DNA from: Rhodopseudomonas sp. P2A-2r
GTDB lineage: Bacteria; Pseudomonadota; Alphaproteobacteria; Rhizobiales; Xanthobacteraceae
NCBI RefSeq assembly: GCF_026015985.1
Contig: NZ_CP110389.1
Coordinates: forward strand, 1,334,001 to 1,398,000
Reading direction: 5' to 3'
DNA length: 64,000 nucleotides
The translations under genes and the position numbers were made by a program. The notes under the pieces are model-generated. The model searched no databases. It saw nothing but the letters and a program-made list of their open reading frames with translations, and was not told the DNA's origin. Shown piece after piece: positions 49,624 through 57,954 of the stretch; within the stretch, counting starts at the first letter, position 1, and every line of letters begins with the position of its first letter.

Positions 49624-50874
49624 CTACGCGGCCGCCGTTCTGGCGTCCGCCGGCATCGACATGCGTTCGATCCATGCCTCGATCCGGTGCGGGGTCGAGA
49701 TGCGGTCCCACTGGCGCTCCGGATAATTGAAATTCTCGGTGAATTCGTCAGCGAGCGCCTTGTTGTGCGCCATGGTGCGGAGGAGCAACCCCAACGCGGG
49801 CGACGGCGGCGCCAGCATCATGTTGGTCCAGCGCGATGCCGCCAGAACCCTGTCCTGACGGCGCAAGTCGACTTTTTCGCAGAAGCGGGCATCCAGTGCA
49901 TCGCTCCTGACGATTTCCTCGCCGAGGACGAAGGCGGCATAGGACGCCATGTTGGCCCCCTGGCCCATCATGGGATCGACCACCGAATGCACATCCCCAA
50001 GCGCAATGGCGCACTTGCCGTCGGGAAACTCGACCGTGGTGTTGCGCACGGTCGGCACGACGCCGCCCTGTAGCAGGTCCTGCTCCTGCGCCAGATCGAA
50101 CCGGCCGGTGTCGATCCGGTCATAGGTGCTGGGGTGATGCTGTTCGAGCTTGGCCAACAGAACCTCAAGAAAGTGCCTGCGGTCCTGCGCGTAGCTGAGC
50201 GTGGCCAACTCCTCCATGCCGGCGTTCGGCACATTTTCCATCAGCAGTGCGGTGGCGGCACCGTCGAAGGTGACGGTGGGAATGACGATCATCTCGCCAT
50301 GGCCCGGCGACACCGACAGCGTCACATTCATCGGCGATGGATGCCGCACGCCCTTGTACAGGCCGACACAGAGGCGGCGCTGCGGTTGCGAATAGGGCGT
50401 ATGTTCAGGGCGCCAGGAGAACAACTGGCCGATGGCCCCCTTGCCCGTGGCCACCACCAAGAGCTCAAAGCGTTTCACAAGCGGGCCGATATCGTCTTCC
50501 TCGATGCGGCGGTATTCGATCTTGCCGCCGCGCCGCATGAAATCGTCCATCAGTGTCGGCAGATAGATCCGGTAGTCGACGGCGCGGCTTGGCTTGCTGA
50601 AGTCGCCGCGGAAACGCAGTGGCTCAGGAAAATTGAAGTCGTGGTTGTGATACGTGTAGGACAGCTCCGGCTTCGACCAGTGGCCGATTCCGAGATAGTC
50701 CTCCCTGTCGATCGTGACGTGGTGATGCGCGACGGTGTTGATGAGTTGTGCGCTGCGATAGGCCTGCGGCTCGCGGTCGGTGATAAGGGTGGCATCGACG
50801 CCATGCTTCTGCAGATAAAGGGCAAGATGCAGCCCGCCCACGCCGGCACCGACGATGCCAATTTCCCGTCTCAT
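49624..50874 (-). CDS. Styrene/indole monooxygenase-like FAD-dependent oxygenase (StyA-like)
   Basis: The 416-residue flavoprotein strongly resembles StyA of Pseudomonas styrene monooxygenase: the FAD motif IGIVGAGVGGLHLALYL, QLINTVAHHHVTI, PLRFRGDFSKPSRAVDYRIY, LLVVATGKGAIGQLF, PQRRLCVGLYKGV, GDVHSVVDPMMGQGANMASY and the end TENFNYPERQWDRISTPHRIEAW. StyA-type enzymes epoxidise styrene or indole using FADH2 from a separate reductase. The following gene encodes a flavin reductase, completing the two-component system. A LysR gene is divergent. No styC/styD or phenylacetate genes are near, so indole or another alkene is as likely a substrate as styrene. Confidence 0.9.
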   Translation of the reverse strand: MRREIGIVGAGVGGLHLALYLQKHGVDATLITDREPQAYRSAQLINTVAHHHVTIDREDYLGIGHWSKPELSYTYHNHDFNFPEPLRFRGDFSKPSRAVDYRIYLPTLMDDFMRRGGKIEYRRIEEDDIGPLVKRFELLVVATGKGAIGQLFSWRPEHTPYSQPQRRLCVGLYKGVRHPSPMNVTLSVSPGHGEMIVIPTVTFDGAATALLMENVPNAGMEELATLSYAQDRRHFLEVLLAKLEQHHPSTYDRIDTGRFDLAQEQDLLQGGVVPTVRNTTVEFPDGKCAIALGDVHSVVDPMMGQGANMASYAAFVLGEEIVRSDALDARFCEKVDLRRQDRVLAASRWTNMMLAPPSPALGLLLRTMAHNKALADEFTENFNYPERQWDRISTPHRIEAWIERMSMPADARTAAA

Positions 50875-50948
50875 GGCTCTCCCCCGCTGTCGCTTTGTGA
50901 TTGGCGTGAGGCTAGGTCAGCGCTTGACGCGCGTCCACGGAATGAACA

Positions 50949-50963
50949 GGATATGATTTATCC
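50949..50963. promoter_or_regulatory. Palindrome between StyA-like and LysR genes
   Basis: ggata-tgatt-tatcc is a perfect 5-bp inverted repeat, 16 bases before the LysR start and 75 bases from the StyA-like start, in the divergent promoter region. It is a candidate LysR operator. Confidence 0.5.
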
Positions 50964-50979
50964 CAGACGAGAATAGCTG

Positions 50980-51909
50980 ATGGATCGCCTCGATTGCCTC
51001 AGGGTGTTCGTGCAGACCATGGAAGCCGGTAGCTTCTCCGGCGCGGCCAGGGAATTGGGCCTGGGACAGCCTGCGGTGAGCAAACGGATCTTGCTGCTTG
51101 AGAAAGAATTCGGCTCCCAGCTTTTCCTGCGCAACACCCGAAAGCTCACGCCGACCAGCGAGGCGCATCGGATCTACGACCTGGCCCGGCAGGTTCTGGC
51201 GTCCTTCGAACTGGCGCGTGCGAGTATCAAGGAAGCCCCTGCAAGGCCGTCCGGCACGCTTCGGCTTGGCGTCCCGTCTTCGTTCGGCCGGCATTTCATC
51301 ATGCCGATTGTCGACAAATTTCTGCGCACCCATCCGGACGTCCGCGTCGATATCCGCTTCAGCGAGCATCCCCTCGACCTCATCGAGGAAGGCCTTGAAC
51401 TGGCCCTGCGGATCGGCCCGCTCGAATCGAGTTCGCTGATGGCGCGCCGGGTCGGGACAGTGCAGCACTTCCTGGTGGCGACACCGACCTATCTTGGACG
51501 GCGACCGCGCCCCGTCGTTCCCGATGACCTGAAAGCGATGGATTGCATCGCCTCGTCGCGGCTCTGGCCATTCTCCCGGTGGAGCTTCGAATCCGAACTC
51601 GGACGTCATGTCGTTGATGTGTCCGGTGCGATCGTCGTGGACGATGTCGACGCCATGAAGCAGGCAGTTCTGCGGCATCTCGGCGTCGCCGTGCTCCCCG
51701 CCTGGAGCGCAACGGGGGCGATCCGGCGCGGCGACATGGCGCTGCTGTTGCCGGACTATACCTTGCCGACCATGCCCCTGCACGCCGTCTATCCGCAAAC
51801 CAAGTGGATGTCCCTGCGGGCCCGTAGTTTCCTGGATCTGCTGGCGGCACGATCATTACGCTTCGGCGTGGACGGCGACGGCGTGTCGGCCGAAGCGGCG
51901 TTGTCGTGA
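50980..51909 (+). CDS. LysR family transcriptional regulator
   Basis: The 309-residue protein begins MDRLDCLRVFVQTMEAGSFSGAARELGLGQPAVSKRI, a standard LysR helix-turn-helix. The effector domain runs from GTLRLGVPSSFGRHFIMPIV. It is divergent from the StyA-like gene with a 105-base intergenic region containing a palindrome. It likely controls the monooxygenase genes; the inducer is unknown. Confidence 0.92.
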   Translation: MDRLDCLRVFVQTMEAGSFSGAARELGLGQPAVSKRILLLEKEFGSQLFLRNTRKLTPTSEAHRIYDLARQVLASFELARASIKEAPARPSGTLRLGVPSSFGRHFIMPIVDKFLRTHPDVRVDIRFSEHPLDLIEEGLELALRIGPLESSSLMARRVGTVQHFLVATPTYLGRRPRPVVPDDLKAMDCIASSRLWPFSRWSFESELGRHVVDVSGAIVVDDVDAMKQAVLRHLGVAVLPAWSATGAIRRGDMALLLPDYTLPTMPLHAVYPQTKWMSLRARSFLDLLAARSLRFGVDGDGVSAEAALS

Positions 51910-52071
51910 CCGGGATGGCGGGAACCGCCCGGAAGCGGCTGCAGGCGACGGCGCCGCACTGGATGGGCCGGGGCCTGTGCCGGGACGGCGGGTGCGAGTT
52001 GCGTCGCCGGAGTGTCGCCAGTGCCGACCATCGGGTGTAGGGTCGGGCGATCCGAATGTTGAAGGCACCCG

Positions 52072-52638
52072 ATGCGTGAACCGCCTGCCAAACTCGCCGC
52101 CCTGGTCTACGAGCGGGACCAAAATCCCGACGCGTTACTGCGCGATTTCGCCGCCGACCTCGGCCGGCGCGGCTTTCGCGCCGTCGGGCTGGTGCAGACC
52201 GGCGATCAGTCCGGCGCTGCGCCGCAACTCTCGGCCACGCTGGTGCACAGCGGCCAGCAGGTGCGCCTGTTCCAGGATCTCGGCCCCGCCGCTAGCGGCT
52301 GCATGCTCGACGTAGGCCAGCTGCTCGACGCCGGGGTTCAGGTGGCCGATGCCATGGATGCCGGCGCCGATCTCGTGATCATCAACCGGTTCGGCCGGCA
52401 GGAGCGCGAAGGCAAGGGTCTGTCCTACCTGATCGAACGCGCCCTGAGCGCCGATGTCCCGGTTGTCATCGCCGTCGCCAGCAACAGGACGTCCGCCTGG
52501 GACGAGTTCGCCGGCACCCTCAGCGTGGTGGTTCCTTGCGAGCGCGCTGCGCTGGAGCAATGGTGGGACGCGGTGTCGACCCCGGCTGCCGCCGCGCCGG
52601 CGGAGAGCAGCCGCGGCCTCGCGGAAGCCCTGAAGTAA
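52072..52638 (+). CDS. DUF2478 domain-containing protein
   Basis: The 188-residue protein matches DUF2478: LAALVYERDQNPDALLRDFA, GFRAVGLVQTG, GCMLDVGQLLDAG, and the RFGRQEREGKGLSYLIERAL motif with ADVPVVIAVASNR. The family is P-loop-like and often lies near molybdenum transport genes. Here no molybdate genes are adjacent. The function is unknown. It stands alone between a LysR gene and the TRAP operon. Confidence 0.85.
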   Translation: MREPPAKLAALVYERDQNPDALLRDFAADLGRRGFRAVGLVQTGDQSGAAPQLSATLVHSGQQVRLFQDLGPAASGCMLDVGQLLDAGVQVADAMDAGADLVIINRFGRQEREGKGLSYLIERALSADVPVVIAVASNRTSAWDEFAGTLSVVVPCERAALEQWWDAVSTPAAAAPAESSRGLAEALK

Positions 52639-52975
52639 GCGCCCGCCCGCTCGCCCTCATCTCCGCCGCGTTGCACCGTCGGCGCTCGTTACGACGTGTT
52701 GAACTTTAGTTCTGCGCGCATCGCGGCGCAGCCGCTTGCCGGCCTGCGACCTTGATGCTAGATGTCGGGTCATCGTACAACTTTCACGTCGCCGCGATCT
52801 CCGATCAGCAGTCGACGTGCAAAGCTCGACAGGAGTTCATTCCACGCCCGCCCGCTCTATCGCATGGACGGACCCGTTCAGCGCTCCTACACTGACAACA
52901 AGATCGACCCCAAAGGGGCGAACCATAACCGGCCGCAATGTGCCGGAGCAGAAATTCACAGGGAGGATTTCGTCA
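52639..52975. other. Intergenic promoter region of the TRAP operon
   Basis: The 337 bases before dctP hold an operator-like word (tcatcgtacaacttt, 52770-52784) that is repeated at the start of the FadR-type regulator gene (56905-56919). I see no gene; the open frame here has no ribosome site. A gggagg ribosome site precedes dctP at about 52962-52967. Confidence 0.6.
52770..52784. promoter_or_regulatory. Shared operator word upstream of dctP
   Basis: The 15-base word tcatcgtacaacttt occurs here, about 190 bases upstream of dctP, and again inside the palindrome at the start of the GntR/FadR gene (56905-56919). This suggests that the regulator controls both its own gene and the transporter operon. 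Confidence 0.6.
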
Positions 52976-53983
52976 ATGAAACGCAGAGATGTCGTCAAGG
53001 CCGGCCTGGCCACGCTCGCCGTCGGAGCCACCGCCGGCCTCGGTCGCTTTACGCCCGCACTCGCCCAGACCAAGATGGTCATCAAGGCCGCCGACGTTCA
53101 TCCGCTCGGCTATCCCACGGTGGAATCCGTGGTCCGCATGGGCAAGAAGCTGGAGGCGGCGACCTCTGGCCGGCTCTCGGTGCAGATGTTTCCTTCCATG
53201 CAACTCGGCGGCGAGAAGGAAATGATCGAGCAGGCCCAGGTCGGCGCGCTGCAGATCGCCCGCATCTCGGTCGGCGCGGTGGGTCCGGTCGTCGATGACG
53301 TCAACGTCTTCAACATGCCGTTCGTATTCCGCGACGCCAAGCATATGGAAGCGGTGCTCGACGGCGATATCGGCAACGAGCTGCTCAACAAGATCACCGC
53401 CAACGAGAAGACCGGTCTGGTCGCGCTGGCCTGGATGAATGCCGGCTCCCGCAACATCTACAACAGCAAGCGGCCGATCAACGGCATTGCCGACCTCAAG
53501 GGTCTCAAGATCCGGATGATCGGCAACCCGCTGTTCATCGACACCATGAACGCGCTGGGCGGCAACGGCATCGCGATGGGCTTCGATCAGGTCTATAGCG
53601 CGATGCAGACCGGCGTGGTCGATGGCGCCGAGAACAACCTTCCGTCCTTCGTGGCGCAAAACCATTACCAGGTCGCGAAATACTTCTCGATGACCGAGCA
53701 TCTGATCATTCCGGAGCTGCTGGTGTTCTCGAAAGCGTCCTGGGACAAGCTGTCCAAGGATGACCAGGCACTGGTCAAGAAGGCGGGGCGCGAGGCGCAG
53801 GCCGAACAGCGCGTGCTGTGGTACGAGGCCGAGAAGACCGCGCTCGACAAGATGAAGGAAGTCGGCACCCAGATCGTCATGCAGATCGACAAGAAACCGT
53901 TCCAGGAAGCGGTCAAGCCGGTCTGGGACAAGTACGGCGCCAAGTATGCCGAGATGACCAAGCGCATCGCCGCGGTGGGATAA
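52976..53983 (+). CDS. dctP: TRAP transporter substrate-binding protein DctP
   Basis: The 335-residue protein starts at ATG 52976 with a twin-arginine type signal (MKRRDVVKAGLATLAVGATA, then ALAQT). It matches DctP proteins: HPLGYPTVESVVRMGKKLE, LGGEKEMIEQAQVGALQIAR, DLKGLKIRMIGNPLFIDT and GVVDGAENNLPSFVAQNHYQVAKYF. It binds an organic acid in the periplasm for the DctQ-DctM permease encoded downstream. The exact ligand, perhaps a sugar acid or aromatic acid given a FadR-type regulator, is unknown. Confidence 0.94.
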   Translation: MKRRDVVKAGLATLAVGATAGLGRFTPALAQTKMVIKAADVHPLGYPTVESVVRMGKKLEAATSGRLSVQMFPSMQLGGEKEMIEQAQVGALQIARISVGAVGPVVDDVNVFNMPFVFRDAKHMEAVLDGDIGNELLNKITANEKTGLVALAWMNAGSRNIYNSKRPINGIADLKGLKIRMIGNPLFIDTMNALGGNGIAMGFDQVYSAMQTGVVDGAENNLPSFVAQNHYQVAKYFSMTEHLIIPELLVFSKASWDKLSKDDQALVKKAGREAQAEQRVLWYEAEKTALDKMKEVGTQIVMQIDKKPFQEAVKPVWDKYGAKYAEMTKRIAAVG

Positions 53984-54013
53984 CGCTCCGGCAGTGCCAC
54001 ACACCCATTTGTC

Positions 54014-54092
54014 GTCACCCGGCTTGACCGGGTGACCCAGTAGACACAGACGTTTGCGTCTACTGGATCGCCCGGTCAAGCCGGGCGATGAC
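54014..54092. repeat. Palindromic repeat between dctP and dctQ
   Basis: The left half (gtcacccggcttgaccgggt then gacccagtagac) is an inverted copy of the right half (gtctactggatcgcccggtc then aagccgggcgatgac), with each half itself a hairpin. The RNA could fold into a large cruciform-like structure. It lies inside the operon and may lower dctQM expression relative to dctP. This type is also dispersed in rhizobial genomes. Confidence 0.8.
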
Positions 54093-54180
54093 AGTGGAGA
54101 TTTTGGTCGCCCGTATCGAGCCATATGAGGGGCAGCTTTTCATATGGAGGTCCACGACTTTGTGCCTTGCTTGAGGTGTC

Positions 54181-54756
54181 ATGTCCGACGTTCTGTCAAA
54201 ATCCCCGGTCATCTCGCACCTGCATGATGAATCGGCAAGCCACGGCGCGGCTCGCGCCTTCCGGCGTGCGATGAATGCGGTGTACTGGACCGGGGCGGTG
54301 TTTTCCTGCGTGGCGCTGGTGGCGATTTCGGCCATCATCCCGTGGGCGGTCTACACCCGCTACATCCTCAACAGCGCGGCCTCCTGGCCCGAGCCGCTGG
54401 CCGTGCTGCTGACCATCGCCGTCACCTTCATCGGTGCCGCGAATTGCTACCGGCAGCGCATTCATATGAACATGACGGTCGGCACCAACCTGCTGTCGCC
54501 GCGCTTTCGCGTTCACGCGGCCTTCATCAGCGAATTGCTGATGGGCGTCATTGCGCTGTTCATGGTGATTTGGGGCATGAAGCTGGTCAACGCGACGTGG
54601 GGCAATTCGGTCGACGAGTTTCCCTTCCTGTCGGTCGGCATCACCTATCTGCCGATCCCGCTCAGCGGCGCCATGATGTTCCTGTTCGTGCTCGAGCGAC
54701 TGATCATCGGGCCGCCGCCGCAGGACGGCAGTGACGCCCATATCGCGCTCGATTGA
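54181..54756 (+). CDS. dctQ: TRAP transporter small permease DctQ
   Basis: The 191-residue protein has four membrane helices (VYWTGAVFSCVALVAISAII, AVLLTIAVTFIGAANCY, LLMGVIALFMVIWGMKL, YLPIPLSGAMMFLFVLERL). It is the DctQ subunit, following dctP after a palindromic repeat. The ATG at 54181 lacks a strong ribosome site. It heads the permease pair; the dctM gene follows 27 bases on. Confidence 0.92.
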   Translation: MSDVLSKSPVISHLHDESASHGAARAFRRAMNAVYWTGAVFSCVALVAISAIIPWAVYTRYILNSAASWPEPLAVLLTIAVTFIGAANCYRQRIHMNMTVGTNLLSPRFRVHAAFISELLMGVIALFMVIWGMKLVNATWGNSVDEFPFLSVGITYLPIPLSGAMMFLFVLERLIIGPPPQDGSDAHIALD

Positions 54757-54783
54757 TCTTCCTACCAGATAGAAAAGACTGAC

Positions 54784-56074
54784 ATGGACATCGCGGTTCT
54801 GCTTCTCAGCATGTGTCTGTTCTTCGCCGTCGGCATGCCGATCGCGTTCGCGCTCGCTCTGGCCGCGCTGGTCGGCGCGCTATGGATCGATCTTCCGGTC
54901 GCGGCCGTCATGCAACAGCTCTCCAGCGGTGTCGGCAAGGTCTCGATGCTGACGGTGCCGTTCTTCGTGCTGGCCGGCGCCATCATGGCGGAAGGCGGCA
55001 TGGCGAAGCGGCTGGTCGATTTCGCCGCCGTCGTGGTCGGCTTTACGCGCATTCGCGGCGGCCTGTCGCAGGTCAACATTCTCGCCACCACGATTATGTC
55101 AGGCATTTCCGGATCGTCGGTCGCCGATACGTCGGCGATCGGCTCGGTGATGATCCCGCAGATGGCGGCGCAGGGTTATCCGCGCGTGTTCGCCACCAAC
55201 GTCACCATCAGCGCGTCGGTGCAGGCGATCCTGGTGCCACCGAGCCACAACGCGGTGATCTATTCGCTGGCGACCGGTGGCGTGGTCTCGATCACCAGTC
55301 TTTTTGGCCGGCATCGTGCCGGGCCTGCTGCTCGGCTTCTCGATCATGCTGCTGTGCCTGTATTTCGCCTATCGCGACGGCCATCCCAAGGGTGAGCCGG
55401 TCCCGATCCGGCAGGCGATGAAAATGCTCGGCGACGCTACCTGGGGCATCGTCACGCTGGTCATCGTGCTCGGCGGTATTCTCACCGGCGTGTTCACGCC
55501 GATCGAGGCGGGCGCGGTGGCCTGCGTCTGGGCCTTCTTCGTGACCATGTTCATCTACCGTGACTACAAGTGGTCGGAATTGCCGATGCTGACCTATCGC
55601 ACCCTGCAGACGGTAGCGATGGTGCTGACGCTGGTGGCGACCGCATCCTGTTTCGGCTATGTCGCGGCGGTGATGCAGATGCCGGCCCATATGACGGAAT
55701 TCTTCGTGGCGATCTCCGGCAACAAATACGTGCTGCTGATGTGGCTCAACATCATGCTGCTGGTGCTCGGCACCGCGCTCGATCTGGCGCCGCTGCTGCT
55801 GATCTGCACGCCGATCCTGCTGCCGGTCGTGAAGAATTTCGGCATCGACCCCGTGCATTTCGGCATCGTCATGCTGCTGAACCTCGGCATCGGCCTCCTC
55901 ACCCCGCCGGTCGGCACCACGCTGTTCGTGGGGTGCGCGATCGGAAAAGTCTCGGTGGACGAGGTGATGCGCGGAATCTGGCCGTTCTACTACGTGATGT
56001 TCGCGGTCTTGATGTTGGTGACCTACGTGCCGTGGTTCTCGATGGCGCTCCCGCATGCGTTCGGGTTCAGGTGA
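54784..56074 (+). pseudogene. dctM: TRAP transporter large permease DctM, frameshift at a T5 run
   Basis: The first part (from ATG 54784) carries the DctM features SMCLFFAVGMPIAFALALAAL, VPFFVLAGAIMAEGGMAKRLVDFA, ATTIMSGISGSSVADTSAIGSVMIP and ending GGVVSITSL. The rest continues in another frame as LAGIVPGLLLGFSIMLLCLYF to the C-terminus at 56074 with FGIVMLLNLGIGLLTPPVGT, which is diagnostic of DctM. The break is in a run of five T (55301-55305). Removing one T gives SLLAGIVPG; adding two gives the more typical SLFLAGIVPG. A complete permease of about 430 residues results. The full transporter then is DctPQM. As in the other broken genes the flanks are intact, so a sequence error is likely. 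Confidence 0.88.
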
Positions 56075-56080
56075 AAAGCT

Positions 56081-56112
56081 GTCGTCCCGGTAGCTCACTT
56101 GCCCGGGACGAC
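56081..56112. terminator. Hairpin between convergent dctM and FadR-type genes
   Basis: gtcgtcccgg (56081-56090) pairs perfectly with ccgggacgac (56103-56112) around a 12-base loop, between the two convergent stops. Without a T tract it is a possible bidirectional terminator or a repeat element. Confidence 0.5.
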
Positions 56113-56128
56113 CGTTGATCGGCTGGCG

Positions 56129-56908
56129 CTAAACTTCGACCGCCAGTTGCCGGTAACGTTCCTTGCCGTTCACCAGATGACGTCGCATGGCATCGCGGGC
56201 CTTGCGCGGGGAATGGGCGCTGATCGCGTCGAAGATCGCCTGGTGTTCCTTCTGGACGCTTTCCAGGTAGCGCTTTTGCAATTCCGCCTTGCCGTCGAAG
56301 GTGCGGATGCTCTGGCGCGGGATAATCAGGCCGCCGAGAAATTCCAGAAAGCCGACGAAGCGCGAATTCTGCGTGGCGATGGCGATGGCGAAATGGAAGT
56401 CGAAGTCCTCCTTCACCGCGCGATCGCCATTCTCGATGGCGCGGGTGAAGGTGGCGGAGGCTTTGGCGATGGCCTTGAGCTGTGGAGCGGTGGCGCGCTC
56501 GCTGGCGATGGCCGCGGCCTCCATCTCGATAGCGGTGCGCAGTTCTAGAATTTCGATGACGCTGTTCAGCGAGCCCAAGCCGTCGGGGTCGATCGCATAA
56601 GGCTGCTGCGTCGGGTCGGCGCCGACGAAGGCGCCTGCACCCTGCCGTGTCATCACCAGGCCGCGGGCGCGCAGCGCCGAAATCGCCTCGCGCACCACAG
56701 TGCGGCTGACGCCCATGGCCGCCATCATCGCCTGTTCGGTCGGCAGCCGCGCGCCGGCTGGAAGCTGGCCTTCGGCGATTTGGGCCGCGATGCGCTCGAC
56801 CACTTCCTCAGTGCGGCGCCGCACCGGGGTCAAGGGACGCAGCAGATCGGGGCGGGCCGGCTTGCGGTCGCGGCGGCGCGCCGGGCTGGGTCGGTCTTGT
56901 ACTGTCAT
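56129..56908 (-). CDS. FadR/GntR family transcriptional regulator (FCD domain)
   Basis: The 259-residue protein has a GntR winged helix (EVVERIAAQIAEGQLPAGARLPTEQAMMAAMGVSRTVVREAISALRARGLVMTRQGAGAFV) and an all-helical FCD effector domain (EILELRTAIEMEAAAIASERA, DFDFHFAIAIATQNSRFVGF). Such regulators typically sense small organic acids. The start ATG 56908 lies inside a palindrome and has no good ribosome site, so autoregulation or a different start is possible. It is convergent with the TRAP permease genes, and the same operator word is found upstream of dctP, so it probably controls that transporter. Confidence 0.92.
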   Translation of the reverse strand: MTVQDRPSPARRRDRKPARPDLLRPLTPVRRRTEEVVERIAAQIAEGQLPAGARLPTEQAMMAAMGVSRTVVREAISALRARGLVMTRQGAGAFVGADPTQQPYAIDPDGLGSLNSVIEILELRTAIEMEAAAIASERATAPQLKAIAKASATFTRAIENGDRAVKEDFDFHFAIAIATQNSRFVGFLEFLGGLIIPRQSIRTFDGKAELQKRYLESVQKEHQAIFDAISAHSPRKARDAMRRHLVNGKERYRQLAVEV

Positions 56909-56915
56909 CGTACAA
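56897..56915. promoter_or_regulatory. Palindromic operator at the start of the FadR-type gene
   Basis: ttgtac-tgtcatc-gtacaa is a perfect 6-bp inverted repeat with a 7-base spacer that overlaps the ATG of the regulator (56906-56908 on the minus strand). Its right half is part of the word found upstream of dctP. The layout fits autorepression. Confidence 0.65.
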
Positions 56916-56987
56916 CTTTGCTAGCATCGCCCCCGGCGAGGTGCAAGGTTGCGGATGGCCGCCAAACGGGGCGCCTGCTCCGGGCGT

Positions 56988-57515
56988 TCAGGTGGTCGCG
57001 GCGGCGGCAGCGCCTCGCAGGTCGCATTCGACCCAGGCGCCCTTGATGGCAAACCGCTCGAACGGCGAGGCGGCCACGGCCGCTTGCAGCGGCGCGAGGA
57101 AATGCGCATCGGCGGGGCTGCGCAGGTGAAACAGGACGTGGTGGGCCGACATGGTATTCCGGGACAGCCAGACGATCCCGGAGAATAGTTCGACCAGCAG
57201 TTGGCCATAGCCTGCGAGGTCGGCTTCGCCGAAATCGTAGGTCGGCGATACAGTCATGAAGCGCGCCCGCAGCACCGGACCTTCGAATTTGTGCATCAGC
57301 AGTTTGTTGACCTGGCAGAATGCGTGCGGCACCGACCCGTCATAGAGACCGTAAAGCCCTGCCTTGTGGGCGCCCTGGGCCATCAGCGGATCGAGCGCTG
57401 CGAAGGGGCCTTGGGAAAAGCTCGAAAAATCCTCTTCGAGGCCCTCGGCGGCCCGCCTCCACTGCGACTTCAGCGACGCCCAAGTCTTCTCGGCATCGAT
57501 CGGCAGAAGCCGCAT
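56988..57515 (-). CDS. Hypothetical protein (175 aa)
   Basis: Start ATG 57515 (MRLLPIDAEKTWASLKSQW) gives a soluble protein with the segments EDFSSFSQGPFAALDPLM, YDFGEADLAGYGQLLVELFSGIVWLS, SAHHVLFHLRSPADAHFLAPL and a Trp-containing end GAWVECDLRGAAAAATT. I do not recognise a domain. No signal peptide is present. Upstream in-frame starts lead through Arg-rich sequence and are unlikely. It lies next to the FadR-type gene but on the same strand only by chance, with 79 bases between. Confidence 0.6.
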   Translation of the reverse strand: MRLLPIDAEKTWASLKSQWRRAAEGLEEDFSSFSQGPFAALDPLMAQGAHKAGLYGLYDGSVPHAFCQVNKLLMHKFEGPVLRARFMTVSPTYDFGEADLAGYGQLLVELFSGIVWLSRNTMSAHHVLFHLRSPADAHFLAPLQAAVAASPFERFAIKGAWVECDLRGAAAAATT

Positions 57516-57954
57516 GTTGAAGTCCCCCGATCCACGGCAGCGCGCCACCCGGCGAGACGATAATGTGCGCCGGTCAATATAAGTATAACGCTGCGCAGGA
57601 GAAAAGCGCGACCAGATGTTGGGCGCTGTCGATATCGGGTAGGCCGGGATGGGGCGCGTTAAGCGCCGGCGCCGGGCAGGCTGGCTGCGGCGATCGCGAC
57701 GATGGCGCTCAGAAACCGCCATGTACGGGTCAATTGGGAACGGGGGGCAGGGCTTCGGGGTCTCATGACGATCATTCCGGCTGCGCAATCCACTTCTGGC
57801 TGCGGGACGACGCACGTCCATTGCCGTCAAAATCATGCGTGCGGGAGCCGCTGTCGAGACCGCCGGGAAAATAGCAACAGGCGCACCGTTTCGCGCCAAA
57901 GCGCGCTGCTATTGTTTTCTTTTCGCGCCCGCAGGCGGTGGAAACATTCCCCGC
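57516..57954. other. Intergenic region
   Basis: The 439 bases between the hypothetical gene and ybaK hold no convincing gene, RNA or repeat. Both flanking genes are on the minus strand. Confidence 0.5.
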
